Source: Desulfocapsa sp.
GTDB lineage: Bacteria; Desulfobacterota; Desulfobulbia; Desulfobulbales; Desulfocapsaceae
Length of the DNA: 5,268 nt
Direction: 5' to 3'
NCBI GenBank assembly: GCA_030638765.1
Contig: DAOWDZ010000169.1
Span: forward strand, 1 to 5,268
Positions 1-4,646 of the stretch are shown here, one piece after another; within the stretch, counting starts at the first letter, position 1; every line of letters starts with the position of its first letter. Both the position numbers and the translations under genes were made by a program. The notes beneath the pieces were generated by a model. It was not told where the DNA came from and did not search any database. It worked only from the letters and a program-made list of their open reading frames with translations.

Positions 1-813
1 CCGGAACATGCCGTCGCAGCTCTTAAGGCGATGCGGGACTATGGCGCCTGGCAACAGCGTCCCCCGAGAGCTGTAACCCGGTTTAAAGTGAACAGGCGCA
101 GGGTGGAACGCATTATTGCACGTCGTCAGCGCACAGGCATGTTGCAGCTTGGTGAAGTGAAAGGGAAAGATGTGCTTGGTGCCTATGGATTCCATGTGCC
201 AGTCGGAGCACTGGCATCTTCTGCTGAGGAAGCAGCCGAAATTGCAGAACGAATTGGATATCCTGTGGCAATGAAGATTGTATCTCCTGATATAGTTCAT
301 AAGAGTGATCTTGGCGGAGTCTTTTTAAATGTTGCGAACAGTGAGGCTGTAGAAGATACCTATGACTTGATGAATCTCAAGATTCGCAAAAAGATTCCTG
401 ATGCCAGAATTGAAGGTGTTTATGTTGAAAAGATGGCCACTAAAGGGCTTGAGGTCATTATTGGTATGACCAGAGATCCGCAGTTTGGACCCATGCTGAT
501 GTTTGGTCTTGGTGGAATTTTTGTTGAAGTTATGAAGGATGTCACTTTTCACCTTGCACCTATCACAGAACAGGAAGCAATACAGATGTTAAAATCGACC
601 AAATCCTATGCCATGCTCCAGGGACGAAGAGGTCAGGATGGAGTTGATGTGGCAGCCATAGCTTCAGGATTGCAGAGAATCAGTCAGTTGACAACTGATT
701 TCCCCCAGATTCTGGAACTTGATATCAACCCTTTTATCGTGGGTGACTTTGGATCTGAACCAGTGGTTGCCGATGCACGAATGACTCTTGCACCACTGGT
801 GGAAGAACAGTAG
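1..813 (+). CDS. ADP-forming acetate--CoA ligase (acyl-CoA synthetase), C-terminal ATP-grasp part; 5' end outside window
   Basis: The reading frame is open from base 1 (PEHAVAALKAM...), so the gene starts upstream and the ATG at 31 is internal. The 270 visible residues are the tail of the CoA-ligase region (about 1-30) followed by a complete ATP-grasp domain (about 46-265). Its family landmarks are SPDIVHKSDLGGV (95-107), GMTRDPQFGPMLMFGLGG (155-172) and LELDINPF (238-245). The enzyme class converts acyl-CoA, ADP and phosphate to carboxylate, ATP and CoA through phospho-histidine intermediates in the cytoplasm. His100 in HKSD probably corresponds to the second phospho-His of the beta subunit; the first His would lie upstream of the window. 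The one-polypeptide alpha-beta form is usually about 700 residues, so roughly 430 are missing. The protein ends right after ATP-grasp, without the C-terminal GNAT domain of Pat/PatZ proteins. It lies 37 bp before an acetyl-CoA hydrolase-GNAT gene, which suggests an operon for acetyl-CoA/acetate conversion. Substrate range cannot be read from the sequence. Confidence 0.93.
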   Translation, partial: PEHAVAALKAMRDYGAWQQRPPRAVTRFKVNRRRVERIIARRQRTGMLQLGEVKGKDVLGAYGFHVPVGALASSAEEAAEIAERIGYPVAMKIVSPDIVHKSDLGGVFLNVANSEAVEDTYDLMNLKIRKKIPDARIEGVYVEKMATKGLEVIIGMTRDPQFGPMLMFGLGGIFVEVMKDVTFHLAPITEQEAIQMLKSTKSYAMLQGRRGQDGVDVAAIASGLQRISQLTTDFPQILELDINPFIVGDFGSEPVVADARMTLAPLVEEQ

Positions 814-827
814 ATAAAACTTTGTGT
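813..827 (+). repeat. 15-bp leader element, copy 1 (GATAAAACTTTGTGT)
   Basis: The 15 bases starting at the last base of the ligase stop codon match 14 of 15 bases at 2792-2806, the leader of the YkgJ gene. Here the element lies 23 bp before the hydrolase-GNAT start. Both copies precede genes on the same strand. It contains no inverted repeat, so a direct terminator or palindromic operator role is unlikely. Chance similarity of AT-rich leaders is quite possible. Confidence 0.35.
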
Positions 828-850
828 TACTGAATAGTTAAGAGAATATT

Positions 851-2728
851 ATGGAATACGATTCCAATTGGAAAGAAACCTATAAAGATATGATCAAAAC
901 CCCTAAACGGGCTTTGTCTCAGTTGAAATCCGGTCATCGGGTTTTCCTTGGAACAGGTTGCGGTGAACCCACAGTTCTTGTTGAAGCAATGACACGAATT
1001 GCCGGGAATCTGGCAGATGTAGAGATTATAGAGTTATTAACAAAAGGGAATGCTCCCTATGCTGAGAAAAAATTTGCAAGCTGCTTTAAAATTAATTCAT
1101 TCTTCATCGGTCATAATGTTCGCGAGGTAATTCAGGAAGGGCGAGGTGATTATACACCTGTTTTAATGTCTGATATCCCAAGACTTTTCGATTCCGGCCA
1201 GTTGCCGCTTGATGTGGCACTCATCCAGGTTACTCCTCCTGATTCCAGAGGGAAAATGAGCCTTGGTGTCTCCGTTGATATTGTTAAAAGTGCTGCTGAA
1301 AATGCTTCCCTGGTTATTGCTCAGGTCAACCCCCAAATGCCCTGGACACGAGGAGATAGTCTTATTGATGTATACGATTTAGACATACTGGTTCCCGCTG
1401 ATGTGCCACTTTTAGAGCGTAAATCAAAACCTGCTCATAAGGATAGTATTAAAATTGCACAATTTGCGGCAGGACTTGTACCAAGCGGATCCACTGTTGA
1501 GTTTGGCCTTGGAAGAATACCAGGAGTCGGGCGAATTCCACAGGCTGTGATTAATGCGCTTAAAGGAAAACACGACCTTGGTATCCATACAGAACTTATT
1601 ACGGATGACCTTCTCGATTTGATTAAGAGTGGTGCTGTTACAGGAAATAGAAAATCCACAGATCGTGGCAAAGTGGTTGCAAGCTTTGCTATGGGTAGCC
1701 GGAAACTCTATGATTTTATAGATGATAATCCACTGTTCTCATTTCGCCCAACAGAGTATGTGAACGATTCAAATGTGATCGGTAAACAGAATAGAATGGT
1801 TTCCATTAATATGGCTCTTCAGATAGATCTCACCGGGCAGGTCTGTTCCGATACTGAGGATGGCTTTTTCTATTCAGGAGTTGGAGGGCAGGTGGATTTT
1901 AACCGTGGTGCCGCAAGGTCTGCCGGGGGAAGAGCTATCATAACCATGCCGTCATGTACCAGTGACGGCCGTTCTCGAATCTGTGTCCATTTGTCTCCTG
2001 GAGCCGGTGTTGTAGTGAGTCGTGCCACAGTTCATTACGTGGTTACCGAGTATGGAGTAGCCTATCTGCATGGTAAATCTGTTCAGGATCGAACGCTTGC
2101 GTTGGTTTCCATTGCTCATCCGGATCATCGTGAACAACTCCTTAAAGATGCCATAGAGGCCAGATATATCCGACAGGCTTTTGTTGATATAGAGGGCAAG
2201 TTTGTAGTCGCTCCGCAGGATATGATGAACGCTACATACCTGTTGAAAAGTGGTACAGAGCTCTATTTCAGACCAATTCATCCCACAGATGAACCTTTAA
2301 TGCGCGATCTGCTCTATGATCTTTCACAGGAAACACTCTACTATAGATTTATGAGTCATAACCAGCATTTCGGAAGTCGGGAGATTCAAAATTTCGTGTA
2401 TGTGGATCACCGTAAAGATGTGGCCATAGTGGGAACACTCCCCGAAGCACATGGCGATGATATTGTAGCCGTTGGAAGATATTATCTCGATGAAAGAACA
2501 AATCGTGCTGAAGTGGCCTTTGTTATCAGGGACGAATGGCAGAATAAGGGACTCGGCACGTTTATGTTTAAACATCTTATTACCCTTGCAAAGGCCAGTG
2601 GCATCTCTGGCTTTACAGCCGAGGTTCTCCGTGACAATAAGCGTATGCATGCCATCTTTAATCACTCTGGCTATAAGGTACAAAGCGTTGTGGAAGAAGG
2701 GGTTTACAGTTTTCGAATCGAGTTTTAA
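851..2728 (+). CDS. Bifunctional acetyl-CoA hydrolase/CoA-transferase with C-terminal GNAT acetyltransferase domain
   Basis: The 625-residue protein has two parts. Residues about 10-460 are an acetyl-CoA hydrolase/4-hydroxybutyrate CoA-transferase type enzyme. It has LGIHTELITDD (243-253), in which Glu248 fits the catalytic glutamate that forms the glutamyl-CoA thioester, then SGVGGQVDF (342-350) and a C-terminal half with HYVVTEYGVAYLHGK (395-409). Residues about 470-625 are a GNAT domain of the Pat-like type: LYFRPIHPTDEP at 471-482, YYRF at 497-500, and acetyl-CoA pyrophosphate-loop motif QNKGLG at 564-569. This fusion is a recognised architecture in anaerobic proteobacteria. The first part should move CoA between acetyl-CoA and another carboxylate, or hydrolyse it; the GNAT part could acetylate a protein or small molecule, but no target is visible. 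Start choice: ATG with a weak AAGAG ribosome site at 839-843. Odd feature: the glycine-rich loop carries a tandem GRIPGV-GRIPQA repeat at 221-232. No signal peptide or membrane segment is evident, so it is cytoplasmic. Confidence 0.93.
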   Translation: MEYDSNWKETYKDMIKTPKRALSQLKSGHRVFLGTGCGEPTVLVEAMTRIAGNLADVEIIELLTKGNAPYAEKKFASCFKINSFFIGHNVREVIQEGRGDYTPVLMSDIPRLFDSGQLPLDVALIQVTPPDSRGKMSLGVSVDIVKSAAENASLVIAQVNPQMPWTRGDSLIDVYDLDILVPADVPLLERKSKPAHKDSIKIAQFAAGLVPSGSTVEFGLGRIPGVGRIPQAVINALKGKHDLGIHTELITDDLLDLIKSGAVTGNRKSTDRGKVVASFAMGSRKLYDFIDDNPLFSFRPTEYVNDSNVIGKQNRMVSINMALQIDLTGQVCSDTEDGFFYSGVGGQVDFNRGAARSAGGRAIITMPSCTSDGRSRICVHLSPGAGVVVSRATVHYVVTEYGVAYLHGKSVQDRTLALVSIAHPDHREQLLKDAIEARYIRQAFVDIEGKFVVAPQDMMNATYLLKSGTELYFRPIHPTDEPLMRDLLYDLSQETLYYRFMSHNQHFGSREIQNFVYVDHRKDVAIVGTLPEAHGDDIVAVGRYYLDERTNRAEVAFVIRDEWQNKGLGTFMFKHLITLAKASGISGFTAEVLRDNKRMHAIFNHSGYKVQSVVEEGVYSFRIEF

Positions 2729-2791
2729 CGTCGGTTATACAAGAGAGAAAACTTCAGGCAGTCTTAAATAATATCCTTTCAGTCCTGACTG

Positions 2792-2806
2792 GATAAAATT
2801 TTGTGT
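2792..2806 (+). repeat. 15-bp leader element, copy 2 (GATAAAATTTTGTGT)
   Basis: Second copy of the element seen at 813-827, differing at one base, located 32 bp before the YkgJ start codon in a 110-bp gap (2729-2838). It includes TAAAAT (2794-2799), a possible -10 box, but I see no convincing -35 hexamer at the right distance. A short CAGTC-CT-GACTG inverted repeat (2780-2791) lies just upstream and has no T-tract suited to a terminator. Whether the YkgJ gene has its own promoter or is read through from upstream is therefore open. Confidence 0.35.
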
Positions 2807-2838
2807 GATGAGTTACGTTAAATGGTGGTGAAAGAAAT

Positions 2839-3498
2839 ATGCTAACAAAACAAACCTCCTGCAGACAGTGCGGTATCTGTTGCACAAAGGGAGGTCCAGC
2901 ATTTCACAGTGCTGACATCGCTCTGATACAGAAATCCCATATCCCACTCAAAGATTTAATTACCATCCGCAAAGGTGAATTCGCGTATAATCCTGTACCT
3001 GACAAAGTTCAGGCAACAGGAACTGAGATAGTAAAATTAAGAGGCAAGGGGGGGGAGTGGACATGTTGTTATTATGACCCTGACTCAAAGGGTTGTACAA
3101 TTTACAATAATCGCCCTATAGCCTGCTCAGCTTTAAAATGCTGGGCTCCTGAAGAGAGCCTTTCACTTGTCGAGACAGACCTTCTCAGTCGTTTAGAAAT
3201 TGTGGCTGATGATGTATTGTTAATGGATTTGATTCAAGAATATGAGAGAGTGTGTCCCTTACCTGAATTTAGAAATATTTCCCGGGATCTTCTGGATAAA
3301 GCAGAGATAATCATAGCTGATCTTGAAGATCTTGTGAACCGGGATTTGGAGTTTCGTAATAGGGTTGTTGAGCAATCTGCAACTCTGTTGGCGGATGAGA
3401 TGTTTTTATTTGGAAGGCCATTGTTTCAGATATTGCAGTCTTTTGGCATGTTTGCTACTCAACATGGAGACCGCCTGCACTTACAACATAAACGTTAA
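2839..3498 (+). CDS. YkgJ-family cysteine-cluster (CxxCxxCC) protein, putative metal or Fe-S binding
   Basis: The 219-residue protein begins with the diagnostic cluster CRQCGICC (Cys8, Cys11, Cys14, Cys15). A second cysteine set follows: Cys76-Cys77, Cys86 in GCTIYNNRP, Cys96 and Cys101 in ACSALKCW, and Cys139. This matches the YkgJ/UPF0153 family, whose members are thought to bind zinc or an iron-sulfur cluster; their biochemical role is not settled. The C-terminal 80 residues are helical-looking and lack cysteines. There is no signal peptide or membrane segment. The start is supported by GGTGG at 2824-2828, ten bases before the ATG, though the ribosome site is not strong. The stop lies 15 bp before the selenoprotein start, so the two are very probably cotranscribed and end at the terminator at 3734-3770. 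An 8-G run at 3048-3055 sits in the coding sequence (codons of GKGGEW) and is a possible slippage site. The family call is firm; function is not. Confidence 0.9.
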   Translation: MLTKQTSCRQCGICCTKGGPAFHSADIALIQKSHIPLKDLITIRKGEFAYNPVPDKVQATGTEIVKLRGKGGEWTCCYYDPDSKGCTIYNNRPIACSALKCWAPEESLSLVETDLLSRLEIVADDVLLMDLIQEYERVCPLPEFRNISRDLLDKAEIIIADLEDLVNRDLEFRNRVVEQSATLLADEMFLFGRPLFQILQSFGMFATQHGDRLHLQHKR

Positions 3499-3513
3499 TG
3501 ACTGGATGAAGAT

Positions 3514-3735
3514 ATGGAAAATATCGAAATTGATTACAGGGGTGATTGCTGAAAAGGTTTCAAAGATGTGCGGGCACGTCTAAAGAAAATGGTTCGAGGA
3601 CATGAATTTCAGTTTATCTGTGCCAGTGATATGGCAGGAAAGATGGATCGGGTTGTGCAGATTAATGGTGGAATGATTCGCTCGAAGGAGCAGGGGCCCG
3701 ATGGTACGATTATTACCGTTATGAAGGCCGAATAA
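3514..3735 (+). CDS. TusA/SirA-like selenoprotein; in-frame TGA (3550-3552) read as selenocysteine 13
   Basis: Reading from ATG 3514 gives MENIEIDYRGDC, then TGA, then 60 more codons to TAA at 3733-3735: 73 residues in all. With TGA as Sec (U13), the protein follows the TusA/SirA plan: strand IEIDYRG, helix KGFKDVRARLKKMV, strand EFQFICAS, helix AGKMDRVVQING, and two final strands ending in TIITVMK. In TusA the motif RGxxCPxP carries the sulfur-transferring cysteine; here RGDCU puts Sec exactly at that cysteine, with an extra Cys12 before it. The CPxP prolines are absent (CUKGF). TusA proteins carry persulfide sulfur in the cytoplasm; Sec-containing relatives have been reported from deltaproteobacterial and marine sources. 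A SECIS-like hairpin starts six bases after the TGA. The start follows GGATGAAG (3504-3511); an in-frame TGA at 3499 blocks upstream extension except from a CTG. The gene is 15 bp after the YkgJ gene and runs straight into a terminator. The alternative, a TusA-like pseudogene with a nonsense mutation, is less likely given the Sec position and hairpin. It requires SelA/SelB/SelC/SelD in the host. Confidence 0.87.
3558..3588 (+). promoter_or_regulatory. Bacterial SECIS-like hairpin for selenocysteine insertion
   Basis: Immediately downstream of the TGA the mRNA can fold into a two-part hairpin. The lower stem TTTC (3558-3561) pairs with GAAA (3585-3588). An AA/AAA internal loop follows, then a 7-bp upper stem AGATGTG (3564-3570) with CACGTCT (3575-3581), including one G-U pair. 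The apical loop is CGGG (3571-3574). Exactly 18 bases (3553-3570) separate the TGA from the loop; from memory the E. coli fdhF SECIS has the same 18-base spacing to its GGUCU loop. A guanine in the first two loop positions is a known feature of bacterial SECIS elements and is met here. It should bind SelB with Sec-tRNA. The pairing is read by eye; no folding energy was computed. Confidence 0.75.
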
Positions 3736-3770
3736 AAAAAGGACAACATGAGGATGTTGTCCTTTTTTTT
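3734..3770. terminator. Bidirectional intrinsic terminator between convergent operons
   Basis: A perfect 9-bp stem, GGACAACAT (3741-3749) with ATGTTGTCC (3754-3762), closes a GAGG loop. It is flanked by seven A (3734-3740) and eight T (3763-3770), so each strand shows stem-loop followed by a U-tract. On the plus strand it overlaps the TAA of the selenoprotein gene by two bases. On the minus strand it lies 21 bp past the stop of the Fe-S protein. It should end transcription of both convergent units. Confidence 0.95.
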
Positions 3771-3791
3771 GTTGCAGTGGTGTGAATCATA

Positions 3792-4544
3792 TTACCATGT
3801 CTTTCTCTCTATCTCAGCACCTTGGGTGGAAATAGTAATCTGCTCAACAGGAACAGTAACTCCGGAACGTTCTATGGCCTGTTTAATAATTCCGTTCATG
3901 GATGAACAGCAGGGAACTTCCATAATAAGAATGGTGACACTGTTCAGTTTACAATTGGCAAAGATTTCACTAAAGCGCTGCACGTAGCTTTCAGCATCGT
4001 CAAATTTAGGACAACCCATCATCACTACTTTTCCGGTGAGGTAATCCAATTGAAAGTTTGGGGCTGAAATTGTAGCACAATCAGCAGCAACCAGAAGATC
4101 TGCTCCCTGGAGGAAAGGAGCCGTCGGTGGCACTAGACGAATCTGAATAGGCCAATGGGTGAGTGAGGACGCCCCGCCTCCGGCAGCCATTTGCAACGGT
4201 TTGTTCGCTGTCTGACAGGGAGTAGGGGATGCGAAAGTCTTTAACTGTGCTGATGGGCATCCCGATGCTTTTGGTGCAGCGTTCTTTTCAGTATTTTTTT
4301 TCTCAGCCAGGTATTCTTCAACAGCTTCTTCATCAAAATCTTCTGCTTCACGTTCAATGATCTTTAATGCTCCCGTGGGGCATGCTCCAAGACAGGCGCC
4401 AAGACCGTCACAGAGATTATCGGAAACCATTTTTGCCTTCCCGTCTACAATTACAAGGGAACCTTCAGCGCAATCCGGTACACAAAGACCACAGCCGTCA
4501 CAGAGTTCCTCGTCAATTTCTACAATTTTTCTCATTATTTTCAT
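3792..4544 (-). CDS. 4Fe-4S ferredoxin-domain protein with conserved cysteine-containing C-terminal domain
   Basis: The 250-residue protein opens with a ferredoxin-like domain (about 5-65). The first motif, CDGCGLCVPDC (Cys15, 18, 21, 25), supplies ligands for one 4Fe-4S cluster. The second, CDGLGACLGACP, has only three of the four cysteines (Cys45, 51, 55), with Leu48 where the fourth would be. An acidic, lysine-rich linker (about 66-92) leads to a conserved domain with THWPIQIRLVPPTAPFL (129-145), LLVAADC (150-156), GCPKFDD (177-183) and MEVPCC (208-213). I recognise this as a widespread 4Fe-4S protein family of strict anaerobes without an established function; an electron carrier or redox partner is the likely role. 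It is presumably cytoplasmic. The start at 4544 is supported by AAGGAT (4556-4551) seven bases upstream; the second ATG, three codons in, would be too far from it. It lies 102 bp after map on the same strand, with an FNR-like promoter in between, and ends 21 bp before the shared terminator. Confidence 0.9.
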   Translation of the reverse strand: MKIMRKIVEIDEELCDGCGLCVPDCAEGSLVIVDGKAKMVSDNLCDGLGACLGACPTGALKIIEREAEDFDEEAVEEYLAEKKNTEKNAAPKASGCPSAQLKTFASPTPCQTANKPLQMAAGGGASSLTHWPIQIRLVPPTAPFLQGADLLVAADCATISAPNFQLDYLTGKVVMMGCPKFDDAESYVQRFSEIFANCKLNSVTILIMEVPCCSSMNGIIKQAIERSGVTVPVEQITISTQGAEIERKTW

Positions 4545-4592
4545 GATAATATCCTTATTAGAGTAGTGTTGTTTGTTGGTTTGATGAAGGGC

Positions 4593-4633
4593 AATATATC
4601 ACTTTGTTGCATATATACCTTGACTTGAGTCAA
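4593..4633 (-). promoter_or_regulatory. Putative FNR/CRP-family class II promoter of the Fe-S protein gene
   Basis: The palindrome TTGAC-TTGA-GTCAA (4620-4633) has the 5-4-5 layout of FNR-type boxes (TTGAT-N4-ATCAA). On the minus strand a TATATT hexamer (4598-4593) can serve as a -10 box, which predicts a start near 4586. The palindrome centre then falls at about -40.5, very near the -41.5 typical of class II activation, where the activator replaces a -35 box. The predicted leader is 42 bases and contains the ribosome site AAGGAT. The regulator is not in the window. Other CRP/FNR-superfamily members known in sulfate reducers (for example HcpR) are as plausible as FNR itself. Sequence pattern only; no transcript evidence. 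Confidence 0.55.
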
Positions 4634-4646
4634 AGAGAGCATGTTT

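Noticed and set aside
1..200. Higher GC content at the start of the ligase fragment, as a transfer boundary
   Set aside because: The frame and domain order are continuous across it, and the shift is modest and judged only by eye.
1952..2683. Two minus-strand ORFs (1952-2281 and 2324-2683) under the hydrolase-GNAT gene
   Set aside because: Both are antisense to conserved CoA-transferase and GNAT coding sequence and show no recognisable protein features.
2771..2800. Possible terminator in the gap before the YkgJ gene (CAGTC-CT-GACTG)
   Set aside because: The stem is only five base pairs with a two-base loop and is followed by GATAAAATTTT, not a clean T-tract; too weak to call.
3365..3583. Plus-strand 72-residue ORF spanning the YkgJ end and the selenoprotein start
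   Set aside because: It overlaps the YkgJ frame by more than 130 bp, has no family-like sequence, and cuts across the better supported selenoprotein frame.
3589..3735. Short protein starting at the ATG at 3589, downstream of the TGA
   Set aside because: It would drop the first strand and active site of the TusA fold, and no ribosome site precedes it. The read-through frame explains the whole gene.
3748..3987. Plus-strand ORF beginning within the terminator
   Set aside because: It starts in the terminator hairpin and lies antisense to the well-supported Fe-S protein gene; shadow frame.
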